This document shows positions 1-9,167 of a stretch of 64,000 nt of DNA, in pieces (positions within the stretch are counted from its first letter, which is position 1; each line of letters begins with the position of its first letter). The notes beneath the pieces were generated by a model. That model was not told where the DNA came from, searched no databases, and was given only the letters and a program-made list of their open reading frames with translations. Origin of the DNA: Seminavis robusta (Eukaryota; Bacillariophyta; Bacillariophyceae; Naviculales; Naviculaceae); NCBI GenBank assembly GCA_903772945.1, contig CAICTM010000004.1:212297-276296 (forward strand). Direction: 5' to 3'. The position numbers were made by a program, and so were the translations under genes.

Positions 1-1
1 G

Positions 2-3000
2 GACTTTATTCGTGGTGAGGGTTCTACCAGGTCTCTTGGCCATGCAGAAACCATGGTTGCCAACACCAAGGTCATTGCACCGCGTGGCTCTATGCAGCAG
101 AAATCTCGTAACAGCATGAATGCCATTAACCAGCTCAAGTTTTCCAAGCTGCAGAAGCTGTATGGGCGAGATCAGGAGATAAAACTGCAGCGAGACCTTT
201 ACGTCCAAGCCAAGCAGAACTCGACGCGGCAATTCATCTTAATCGGGGGGGAGGCTGGAGTCGGCAAGTCAGTGCTTGCAGAGGAACTTAGGCCTTCTGT
301 CCAGAAAGACTGCGGCTTCTTCTTGTCGGGAAAGTTCGATTTTCAGCAGCAAGATGAACCTTACTCTGCCATCTCTACCGCTTGCAACACGCTGATGCAC
401 TCTTTAATGGAACATAAGCACTCACGTCGCAATTTGCATGGATGGAGGTTTACATTTAAAGAGATGCAACAGAAGCTGTGCGAAGAAATGGATCCTGACC
501 AGATTGATCTTCTCTCAAACATTATTCCTGGCTTAGCTCGAGTCGCTGGAGGGGATTTTCTTTCCATGAGCAATGGCAGCTTTGCGATGGATAGCAGCCA
601 CGGCAGCCACGAAGGCCCGTTCGCAAGTGAACGAACCACTGGAGGTACTGTGATGCAACAACCCATCAGCCGAAGGAGAGGCATGGAAAACATGAACAGC
701 GAATGGAGTATCCCCGCTGCCGGAAGTCATGACGAGGACACCGAGCGAAGTACGCCCAGTGAACGCAATACTCCCATGGATGTGTACGGACAGCCCAGCA
801 GCCCAAAAAACCCGAGAACAGGCATGCAAAAGATGGCGAGTGACTGGAGCATAGGCATGGACAGTAGCCATGAACGCCTTGCCTTGCGGAGATTATCTAG
901 CGAACGGATCTCCACGCCGCCGAGAGGTAACAGGAGAAATGGCTTTATGAAAAGGATGGCCAGCGAATGGAGTCTGAGCAATGTCAACAACAATGATGGA
1001 AGTAGTAGTCCTATCAGCCCAAAAAGAAGCATAATGAGAAGCCCGCTGAGGACAACCAGCAACCAAAGCCGTAGCAGCAGAAGCCCGTTGAGGACAACGA
1101 GTAAGCAAAGCAATGCTACCAGAGGTACCGGTAAAGGGGCCGTGCAAAACCTGCTTTTAGAACGAAGCACACGACATTTGGGTAGAATGACAAGTGACAG
1201 AAGCCTGAGGGGATCGAAGTCCGCCAGCTTCACAGACACAAAGGCATGTCTCCACTTTGCCTTTCGGCAGCTATTTGACGTTCTTTGCAATTTTGCACCC
1301 ACTGTGTTCCTTCTCAATGATCTGCAATGGGCTGATGCCGCATCAATGGAACTCGTGGAAAGCCTGCTTCTTGACCGGGGTCTTAGCGGGAAAGGCTTTG
1401 TGTTGGTCGGGAGCTATCGTTCTGAAGCCGTGTCGCCCACTCATTTGCTCATGACAACCGTTCGGGAAGTTCAGTGCGTCTCCGAAAAGAACAACGATAT
1501 GAATTTGAAGGTGACAAACATCGTGTTGGGCAACTTAGCCCAACATCAAGTCAACGAAATGCTCTGCGACCTTCTGAGCTGCGACGAGGACGAATGCCAC
1601 TCTCTAGCAGAAATCATCCATAGAAAGACTGCTGGCAACATCTTTTTTGTTGTACACTTTCTCAAAACTCTCAGTTCGGAAAACTTGCTTGTCTTCAGTA
1701 TAGTCACTTTGAAGTGGACATGGGACGTGGAAAGAATCGAGCTCAATGGAACAGCCACCGACAACGTCATTGACTTGATGAAGGAAAAGCTGAAAAGACT
1801 GCCAGCCCAAGTTTATCGCACGATTCCGTTCGTTGCATGTCTCGGTGCTTCATTTCGACGGTCTATGTTTAACTTGGTTGTCGATCATTTCAACAAAACG
1901 TTCTCAACCAGGGAGATTGTCATGAGGGATCGTGGGGCTGAAGTGTATCCTCCTTCTGATTTCTTCGGTGTGTGTCAAAAGGCAGGCTTCTTGGTGTCCA
2001 ATAGCAAGGGAGATGTTATTCATTGGGAACACGACAAAGTGCAGGAGGCGGCCCTCTCCTTGGCCGACGAAGACGAGCTCGTTTCCCTTCGATCTAGGCT
2101 TGGTGAAGTTTTGCTCCACAAATTAAGCAATCAGGACCTGGAAAGAAGCATCTTCGTTGTGATCAGTATGCTTGATATGAACAGTGCAGAAGGGAACCGG
2201 CGAAAGCAGATCAGATTTGCCGAACTTAATCTTCTAGCGGGGACAAAAGCGATGGCGGCTTCGGCATCAGCCAGAGCAGCAGCACTCTTGTCCCAGGGAA
2301 TCAAATGTCTACCCGAAAACCACTGGAAAACCGACCCGGATCTGTCTCTGGATCTCTACGCAATGACAGTTGAAGCTCTTTTTTGTACTGGTCAGTTTGA
2401 GAAGATGAACAAGTATTGTCACGAGGTTTTCCAATGTAAGGAGATCCCTTTGGTTTCCAAAGCTAGGGTTTACAATCCGCATGTGTTGGCAATGATGGCA
2501 GAGGGACGTCTTGGTGATGCCATGAAGCAGTGCGAGAAGATTCTTGCCAAGTTAGACTGCAGCTTCCCTCGGTTCTTCAAGGGATTTCACATGTACAAGG
2601 GGATTTTTCAAGCACAAAAGTCGGCCAAAAAGAAAATAATGCAAATGTCAAAGGATTCTGTCATCGAAGACGACAAGAACAGATGGATCATGTTCATACT
2701 GGACACCTTGGGTCAAGCTGCTCACCAAGGCCACAATGTCAGCCTTTTCATGCTGGGAAATCTAAGGGGGCTTCAATACACACTCAAGTATGGCGTTTGT
2801 GACTGGGCACCCCCTCTGCTTGCGGTAATTGGAAATGTCCTTGTCGCTGGTTTAGGTGATTTTGACGGGGCTCAGTTCTATGGGGAGACAGCCATGACAC
2901 TCTTCGAGAAAGCTGATATCAGCAGAAGTGCCTTTTCAAGGACAAGCTTCATTGTTTCGTACTTTGTCTTGCCGCACAGGGTTGCCTCCACAGACTGCCG

Positions 3001-3994
3001 AAAGATAGCATTGCAAGGATATCAAGCCGGAATGAAAGCGGGCGATGTGCAAAACGCTTTGTGGTGTGCTCTGAGCTACTTGGACATATCGTTTTACGTC
3101 TCTCAAGATCTGAAAACGCTAGCCGATGACTGCCAAATCTACTGCCAGCAAATGAAATCTTTGAAACATGAGAGGATTGCGAGGTATCTGGAATGCTTGT
3201 GGCAGCTCGTCTTGAATGTGAGTGGCAGCGCAGAGGACCCCGCGGTTCTGAATGGCAACGGCCTCAACTATGACGAGTACATGAACTGGGCCAAGGGCTC
3301 GGAAAGCACTCAAGCCATCTCCTACTACGATCGATACCAAATTGCAGCAGCATTCTGGAGCGGCGACTTTGCTAAAGTGCACGCTCTCATCTTGAAGACA
3401 GATACGCACAAGGGGTTCTACGAGAAGACGTTTGGAGGGTCTTTTGCGTTGTATCCCTTGTACTTTCAGTGCGCTCTCTCGCTGCTTTCATTGTATCAAA
3501 CCACAAAGTCGAAGAAGTTCAAGTCCATGGCCTGCTTCTTCTCAGGCAAACTCAATTCATGGGCAAAGAAAGGAGTACGTTTTCTCCAGTATGAACTGCC
3601 CTGTAATACCTTGTTCTTGATACTGATCCGACCTGTTTCCTTGTCTCTCCCGCCTCAACAGAATCCGAACTTCAAGCATTACTCTCTGATGGTCGACGCG
3701 GAAGCCCTGGACATTAGAGGCAAGCGTTCGGAAGCAGAGAAGCTGTTCAAGGAAGCCGTCATTTTTGCGGGGAGGAGAGGGTTCACAAATGACCAAGCTT
3801 TGGCGAACGAACGGCTCGGTGGCTTCTTTCTTCGTCAGGGTCTCGATGACGATGCCAAGTACCACCTCGGCGAAGCCATCAAGCTCTATCGACAGTGGGG
3901 GGCGCATGCCAAATGCGACATATTACACAAAGTATATGAAAAGTTGCTCCCTCCGATTCCGCTCGAGATTGCGACGTCTCACGGGCCTGGTTGA
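2..3994 (+). CDS. AAA_16-type ATPase with helical-repeat tail (5' partial)
   Basis: The reading frame is open to the left edge, so the N-terminus is missing; the first Met in the window is at 53. Counted from it, a Walker A motif (GEAGVGKS) lies near residues 66-73 and a Walker B-like segment (VFLLNDLQWAD) near 417-427. This is the layout of AAA_16/STAND-type ATPases that sit beside kinase or cyclase domains in large signalling proteins. Between the two motifs lies a Ser/Arg-rich, apparently disordered insert of about 200 residues. The C-terminal 700 residues are helical and TPR-like. A stretch at 3575-3661 (87 nt, phase 0) begins GTACGT, ends CAACAG, has no stop and encodes a hydrophobic 29-residue piece; I read it as an intron that happens to stay in frame, giving WAKKG-NPNFKHY after removal. 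An upstream kinase or cyclase domain is possible but not visible. Confidence 0.85.
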   Translation, partial: DFIRGEGSTRSLGHAETMVANTKVIAPRGSMQQKSRNSMNAINQLKFSKLQKLYGRDQEIKLQRDLYVQAKQNSTRQFILIGGEAGVGKSVLAEELRPSVQKDCGFFLSGKFDFQQQDEPYSAISTACNTLMHSLMEHKHSRRNLHGWRFTFKEMQQKLCEEMDPDQIDLLSNIIPGLARVAGGDFLSMSNGSFAMDSSHGSHEGPFASERTTGGTVMQQPISRRRGMENMNSEWSIPAAGSHDEDTERSTPSERNTPMDVYGQPSSPKNPRTGMQKMASDWSIGMDSSHERLALRRLSSERISTPPRGNRRNGFMKRMASEWSLSNVNNNDGSSSPISPKRSIMRSPLRTTSNQSRSSRSPLRTTSKQSNATRGTGKGAVQNLLLERSTRHLGRMTSDRSLRGSKSASFTDTKACLHFAFRQLFDVLCNFAPTVFLLNDLQWADAASMELVESLLLDRGLSGKGFVLVGSYRSEAVSPTHLLMTTVREVQCVSEKNNDMNLKVTNIVLGNLAQHQVNEMLCDLLSCDEDECHSLAEIIHRKTAGNIFFVVHFLKTLSSENLLVFSIVTLKWTWDVERIELNGTATDNVIDLMKEKLKRLPAQVYRTIPFVACLGASFRRSMFNLVVDHFNKTFSTREIVMRDRGAEVYPPSDFFGVCQKAGFLVSNSKGDVIHWEHDKVQEAALSLADEDELVSLRSRLGEVLLHKLSNQDLERSIFVVISMLDMNSAEGNRRKQIRFAELNLLAGTKAMAASASARAAALLSQGIKCLPENHWKTDPDLSLDLYAMTVEALFCTGQFEKMNKYCHEVFQCKEIPLVSKARVYNPHVLAMMAEGRLGDAMKQCEKILAKLDCSFPRFFKGFHMYKGIFQAQKSAKKKIMQMSKDSVIEDDKNRWIMFILDTLGQAAHQGHNVSLFMLGNLRGLQYTLKYGVCDWAPPLLAVIGNVLVAGLGDFDGAQFYGETAMTLFEKADISRSAFSRTSFIVSYFVLPHRVASTDCRKIALQGYQAGMKAGDVQNALWCALSYLDISFYVSQDLKTLADDCQIYCQQMKSLKHERIARYLECLWQLVLNVSGSAEDPAVLNGNGLNYDEYMNWAKGSESTQAISYYDRYQIAAAFWSGDFAKVHALILKTDTHKGFYEKTFGGSFALYPLYFQCALSLLSLYQTTKSKKFKSMACFFSGKLNSWAKKGVRFLQYELPCNTLFLILIRPVSLSLPPQQNPNFKHYSLMVDAEALDIRGKRSEAEKLFKEAVIFAGRRGFTNDQALANERLGGFFLRQGLDDDAKYHLGEAIKLYRQWGAHAKCDILHKVYEKLLPPIPLEIATSHGPG

Positions 3995-4504
3995 AGCCGA
4001 TTAATCTGTTGTCACGTTTGCTAGCCAGTAAACGCCGTACCAGCCTGGGCCTTGTAACGAATCGAATCGAATCGAATCGATTACGGTACTCTCTACCGGT
4101 ACAGGTACCACCTGTGCCGAAAGCAGATCGAGCGCATGTCGGACAGCGCTCCTGGCCCGACGTCTCCGCCATGCGTTTCGTTCCGTGCTGAAAAGAACTT
4201 TCCTTGGCATGGTATGGAATGGCATGGACTGCAACGGTAAAAGCACCGGTAGCCACCTATCCAGCCAGATACCAATAGCTAACCAGCAGTACAGTACAGT
4301 AGCAACTTTGTATCGCATTGAGCGCATCATGCATCCGAATAAACACTGCACGTGTAGTTCGTCCGTACCTGGTACCGTGAACAACAGTTCGATCTCCGCT
4401 ACAGTGGCTGATGCCTCAAAAGCGTAGTGCCCCATTCCCACACAAGGGAAAGATACCGTATGGTTGCCGAAGTATCGTCATGCTGCGAAATGTCTGGAAT
4501 ACCT
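3995..4504. other. intergenic, no gene seen
   Basis: Contains a (GAATC)n run near 4058-4082 and GGTACC/ACCGGT-type words near 4085-4110 and 4370. Short ORFs here have no recognisable content. Confidence 0.6.
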
Positions 4505-4904
4505 GGACCGTCCGACGCTTTTCACTCAGGATTTAAAAATCTTCAAATTGCCACGACTGACAACATCTTTTAAACAACCCCTTAAACAACCCCTTAAACA
4601 ACCCCTTAAAGCTTCAACATCCCCTTAAACAACCCCCTAAATAAACAACCCCTTAACAACATCCCCCTATATCCTCGAAACAACCCCTTAAGCCTTCATT
4701 GAAACGCCATACAACAACCCCTTATCACGAATGAACATCCCCTTAAATAAACAACCCCTTAACAACAACCCCTTAAATATTCAACATCCCCTTAAACATC
4801 CCCTTAAAGCTTCAACATCCCCTTAAACAACCCCTTATGAGAACCAGGATTATGAGTCAGTCGTGCCCGTTTTTAAAGCCTGAGTGAAAACCGTCGGACG
4901 GTCC
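4505..4904. mobile_element. 400 bp inverted-repeat element with CCCCTTAA word array (copy A)
   Basis: The ends are inverted repeats of about 35 bp starting GGACCGTCCGACG and continuing through TTTTCACTCAGG to a TTTAAAAA run, with two mismatches between ends. A second conserved block, CACGACTGA, lies further inside both ends. Between about 4565 and 4845 are some 16 words, CAACCCCTTAA or CATCCCCTTAA, all on the same strand and separated by 0-20 bp. No ORF of note lies inside. No clear target-site duplication is visible. It behaves like a non-autonomous, MITE-like element. A related copy lies at 27481-27877. Confidence 0.75.
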
Positions 4905-5051
4905 TGTAGGACGTGACGATTCCTGCAGTGCCTTGGCACCAGAGCACATGGTTGCATCGTAATCTGAGCGAAATAGTTGTTGGGACTACCGTAAGCCTTT
5001 AGGAATACATGTCTTTGCACCTCTACGTGTTTCGGTTTGTGCCGGTGCAGT

Positions 5052-5216
5052 TCAAGCGCCGCTGCCCGCCCTGAGGCACCGACTCGGAATCCAGTATAGC
5101 CGCAGTTGGGCTGCGAGTAGAGCAGCAGTGGGGCTGGCTGCGAAGGCATCCAGGGGCTGCGTGGCGAATGGGACCACGGCAACAATGGCGGCAAAAAGGA
5201 GAGTAGCAAAGCGCAT
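5052..5216 (-). CDS. signal-peptide-bearing fragment, possible truncated gene
   Basis: From the ATG at 5216 (minus strand) the frame encodes a hydrophobic leader (MRFATLLFAAIVAVVPFAT...) with a DAFAAS cleavage-like site, then stops after 55 residues. A longer open frame in another phase (4850-5209) runs on into the right inverted repeat of element A. This would fit a secreted or plastid gene cut short by the element or by a frameshift, but no homologue is recognised and no splice pattern restores a longer protein. Confidence 0.3.
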   Translation of the reverse strand: MRFATLLFAAIVAVVPFATQPLDAFAASPTAALLAAQLRLYWIPSRCLRAGSGA

Positions 5217-5589
5217 GTTGGTTGGTGCGGTTTTACAATGGTAGATTAGATTCGTTGGATTTTGATTTGGTTGTTGGTGTTGTGTTACTTTGCCCTTTGG
5301 GAGCTTTTTGTTTTGTGTTTCTCGCTCCCAAGATCTTCTTTGTATGGCTCTTTCGGAGGTCGTTGTCACTTGTGATAGTCTGTCATCATCAATCGTGTCC
5401 CTGTATTCCTCAGAACAATGCAAAGAGGAACACCAGTGTAAGTAGAGGTTTGCTCAGCCGCAATGATCTCTGGTGGTGCCGGTCTGGTCCGCCTTGCAAA
5501 GTCTCGTTTGGAGGCACCGGCACCTTATCTACCGGTAGCTAGGTACCGGTAGCTGTGATTGTGAGAAAAGTTTTACTCCGTTTTATGTC

Positions 5590-5700
5590 GAGTGATGAGT
5601 CTCGCGAGACTGACTCACTCGACTCGTCACTTGATCTCATTCTCGACTCGACTCGACTCTTCACTCGACTACCAGGTATCACTCGATCGTCGTCACGGTT
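5590..5700. repeat. imperfect ACTCG/CGACT pentamer repeat
   Basis: A run of GACTC/ACTCG pentamers (for example CTCGACTCGACTCGACTC near 5643-5660) lies about 100 bp upstream of the start at 5793, in what would be the promoter or 5' UTR. Confidence 0.6.
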
Positions 5701-5792
5701 GTCGAAGTGCACCCACAATTTATTTTTACTCGACGTCCACCATCACGAGACTGTCACTCAACAACAATCGCATCGTATCGAACCGAATCACC

Positions 5793-6596
5793 ATGAGATC
5801 CCAACGCAACACCATCGACAATGCCGGCACGCACCAGATGAAAACGGAAAGCAAGGTTCACGCGTTCTTGGCCTCGCAGCGTCGCAATTGCGATGAAATG
5901 CAACGAGCGGCGGCACGCGCCAAGGAACGACGCGATATGTTGGGCACTCAAAGGGACGCCGAGGAGAAGGCCGTCAACGCCTTGAAGGAGCAGCTTGACA
6001 AGGACAAGGAACAGATCGACGGCAAAGCGGAAGAACGGTTGGAACGAAAGCGAATGGAGCACAAATTCCTCGAACGAGAGGTGAGTGGCTGACAGTAGAA
6101 TCGATTGAATCGTGAACGAGCTGGATGCGAAAAATCAAATTCTCCGTTCGCTCTTCTCACCAAAACGTTGATTCTATTCTATTCTATTCTATTCTATTCT
6201 ATTCTATTGCAGTACGACTTTCAACATTCCGAGCTCGTCAACAAACGCCACAAGCTCGACAATATGAAAAAGATGTTGGAGGAGGATCGGAGCAATCGCG
6301 CTCTCAAGCTGTCCAAGGAGCAAGAAGCCGTTCGTGGTCTTCGCGAGTACGTGAACAATCAAATCCACCACAACCAGAAGAACCAAGCCAAGGCGCCGAA
6401 ATTGGCCATGAAACTCATTCAATTTGAATTGAACGGCGAGTTTTCCGAGTGGGGTGTTTGGGCCAAGGTGTTGCAAGAAAAGGCCAAAGCGACGGCTCAT
6501 GAGGTGACCAAAGCCCAGCGTAAAATCAAAGAGTCGCAAGCCATCGTGAATGGCTACGAGACACGCTTTGGTGGCGGAGACAATGACACGGCCTGA
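5793..6596 (+). CDS. coiled-coil protein, two exons
   Basis: Exon 1 is 5793-6080 and exon 2 is 6213-6596; the 132 nt intron (GTGAGT...TTGCAG) falls in phase 0, giving 223 residues. The product is charged and helical throughout (KERRDMLGTQRDAEEKAVNALKEQ... then YDFQHSELVNKRHKLDNMKKML...), typical of a coiled coil, with no enzyme motif. The ATG at 5793 was chosen because the upstream in-frame ATG at 5592 would place the ACTCG repeat in the protein. Family not recognised; a structural or cytoskeleton-associated role is possible only by analogy. Confidence 0.72.
6171..6208 (+). repeat. (ATTCT)n microsatellite forming the 3' splice tract
   Basis: Seven tandem ATTCT units end two bases before the CAG acceptor at 6210-6212, so the repeat is itself the pyrimidine-rich tract of the intron. 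Confidence 0.85.
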
Positions 6597-7044
6597 GTGC
6601 TGGAATGTCGATGTGATGGAATAGAATTCCAGTCAAGTATGCTGCGGCGGTTGCTGTTCCAACCGCCCCTTTTTCTTCAGTGCTCTTTTGTTTCCACGGC
6701 TGCGGTATGCTGCAATCAGCACACGATATACGGTACATGTGGGACTTGGAAAACGCATACTCAAATGAAACGAGAAACTCTATTAGTTGTGATTTGTCTA
6801 TGAAAGGTTGTTTCTCTTTTCCCTGCCAGCTCCTGGCTCTCTTGTTGTGAGCTTCTCTCTCACGACAAGAAGAGCCCTCAGCGTAGATTGGGCATTCGTT
6901 GTGCAGGTTGTTGCGTCCTTTGTACGCGACCGCCTCGAGCAGATTGTAGATTGAATCGAATCATTGGATGTGAGAAAAAGAAAAACCTTTCCATTGTCCT
7001 CTCCACCCTGCTCTGGGGCCTTGCCTACTTGATGTGCTCTGTGT
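6597..7044. other. intergenic, tail-to-tail gap, no gene seen
   Basis: Separates the convergent genes at 5793-6596 and 7045-7857. Nothing recognisable beyond 3' UTR-like sequence. Confidence 0.6.
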
Positions 7045-7857
7045 TTATTGCCAGATTTCATTTTCTTTCAAAAAGCTCCTGGGTTTCTTCTTCTCGGCGG
7101 CTGCTGCTTCAGCCTTGTCCATGGATTCTTGGGCATACTTCAAGGCTTGTCGGACCCATGCTTTGCGTGCTCTGTTGTTCGTGTCGGGGTTCAAGGGCGG
7201 GAGTGCTTTTCGTTGCCATCGAACTGCTGCGCCCAAGTCTTGTTCTCTCAGGGCATTGAGCACACATGTGTGAATGACTTCGAAATGCCATGGTTTCACC
7301 GCCAAGGCAATCTCAGTCCATTGCTTGGATTCCGGCGTGTTGCCTTGAAAGTACTTGAGCGATGCCAAGCGACTGACCACTTCCGCCCAATGCACACCAA
7401 ATTCATCCAGCAACTCTCGTAGAATGGCTTCTTCTTTGAGGAGACCCGGCGAACACGCCATTTCCATTGCCTGCAAGGCTTCTCCCGCTTCCATGCCACG
7501 TTCTACCATCCACAATCCCATGAGCTCTTCCACGGCATCGTCGCTGTCTTGCAGACTTTGGAGAAGTTCCATTTCCAACTCGCGACGATGGCGACTGCTT
7601 TCAGTCAATGGACGTGGAGTGTAGTCGTCCTTGTTGTGGGGCAAGGGCAGATCCGCATCGTCTCGTAGCAATCCTTTGGTTTGCATCAAAAACTCAAAAT
7701 TGGCACGAGCTTCCTCCAGGTTATTGAGTTCATCGTCTGTATGGGAGGCAGACAGAATTGTCGTCCTACCAGCCTTGCTGGTTGTGGACGGCTGAAGGAC
7801 AAAAGCATCACATGCCGATGCGACCAATAACGGGAGTAGTAGCACAGATCGAAACAT
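7045..7857 (-). CDS. plastid-targeted TPR-like helical protein
   Basis: 270 residues on one exon. It opens with a signal peptide (MFRSVLLLPLLVASA) followed by CDAFVLQP, an Ala-Phe plastid-import motif of diatoms, then a Ser/Thr-rich transit region to about residue 40. The mature part is helical. The segment HWAEVVSRLASLKYFQGNT followed by ESKQWTEIALAVKPWHFEVI (about residues 155-195) has the spacing of a TPR-type repeat: an Ala/Leu helix, a turn and a second helix. The C-terminus is Lys/Glu/Ala-rich. Probably a stromal assembly or scaffold factor, by inference from the repeat alone. No specific family named. Confidence 0.8.
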   Translation of the reverse strand: MFRSVLLLPLLVASACDAFVLQPSTTSKAGRTTILSASHTDDELNNLEEARANFEFLMQTKGLLRDDADLPLPHNKDDYTPRPLTESSRHRRELEMELLQSLQDSDDAVEELMGLWMVERGMEAGEALQAMEMACSPGLLKEEAILRELLDEFGVHWAEVVSRLASLKYFQGNTPESKQWTEIALAVKPWHFEVIHTCVLNALREQDLGAAVRWQRKALPPLNPDTNNRARKAWVRQALKYAQESMDKAEAAAAEKKKPRSFLKENEIWQ

Positions 7858-9167
7858 TGTTATGGTGAGGCTTTTTTATTGATGGCTCCTTTTCGGAGGG
7901 GCGAAAATAAAATTTTATGGCTAAAGTGATGGATGTGTTGAAGTTGCTTTCTTTCTCGGAAGAACCCCTTCTCCAGCTGATCGTATAAAAGTTGGGAAGG
8001 AGGAAAGAAGAGCTGAAGAAGAAGTGCGCAGGTTTCTTGTTTGTCTGGTCCCAGACCTTCCATCAAGATGTTGCTTCTTGCGTTTGTTTCTCTTTGCTTC
8101 GCACTTTTTGGACCTTTTCTTCAAGCCGTGCCCATCATTTGCAGGATGGATGATGGATCTGTTCCGTTACGACTGGGGAAACATGGTGTCAGAAGACAAA
8201 GATCAAATGGAAAACAACAGATGGTTTGGCTTGGAGAGAACAAACATGGGCAATGAACAGCTTGCGGCGAACAAAGAGAACAATGACGGGCACTGTGGAC
8301 TCACTCAGTCAATCCAACTTTAGTTCCACGCCACGCCACACCGTTAGAAGAGCTTCCACGCTGCATTGTGCTCGGCAAATAAGGGGTACTCTAGTACTAG
8401 CTAGCTAGTAGCAGGTACAATATCACGGTACGACTGTACCAGTACCTGTGCTGTACGCGTGTTGCGTACCGCTACCGATACTGTCTTAGAACCAGTAGCA
8501 GTAGCAGTACCGGTACCAGTTAGGAAAAGAATACCCACCCTTACCAAGCCTTTTTTCAAATACAAAATCAGGCAATCTCTACTTTCAATGGGCGCACAAG
8601 AAGTTCTGGAGTGGGCTCCTAGGTTATGCTTCCGAGAGAATGGGCGGTTGGAACTTCTTCAGTGGACTCACAAAAAGGGCTGCCTATTGAATCAAGGTAC
8701 TGACCTTGTTCCTGCTTGGAGTGGACACGATAACATGCAACGATGCAGCCCATTAGAAATTCCGTGGGATGGCCAGAGCAGTTGAATGGGGGCAGGCGGG
8801 GAATTCGTGAAATTTGCTGGTTGGAATGACTTCTCGTGGGCACATACATCTACTCAGGTGCCCAAAGTAGGTTGAATGAATCGGATGAAAGTGACTTTGA
8901 TCACTACATGTAGTATTATTTCTCTATTTTGGTTGCTTGGCCAGATCATTGTAGCGCTTTCGCTGGTTGCTCTGCTATGATCAAAGTTTTGACTTCATCT
9001 TTGTGCAATGGTGGCACTTGTTTTTGCAATAAGAAAGTTGGATGGATCCATGATGCCATGAAAGTAACCGGCTTCAGTTCTCGTTGTTTCCCACTGTGCC
9101 CGACCAGCATATGGTTAGCACACCGTAATGTGGGTTTTGCCAGAGGCCAACCCGCCAATCACCTTCG
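7858..9167. other. intergenic, no firm gene
   Basis: A 62-codon frame at 8068-8256 (+) starts with a hydrophobic leader, but I could not support it further. From 8385 to 8525 the sequence is dense in GTAC, CTAG and ACCGGT words. Confidence 0.5.

Noticed and set aside
4560-4850. CRISPR array or telomere-like repeat
   Set aside because: The units are 11-12 bp words with irregular short gaps, bounded by inverted ends, in a eukaryotic genome. CCCCTTAA is not the CCCTAA telomere unit, and the same layout recurs at 27.5 kb.
8068-8256. 62-codon frame with a hydrophobic leader, possible small secreted peptide
   Set aside because: No homologue, no splice continuation and ordinary 3' composition; too short to support.
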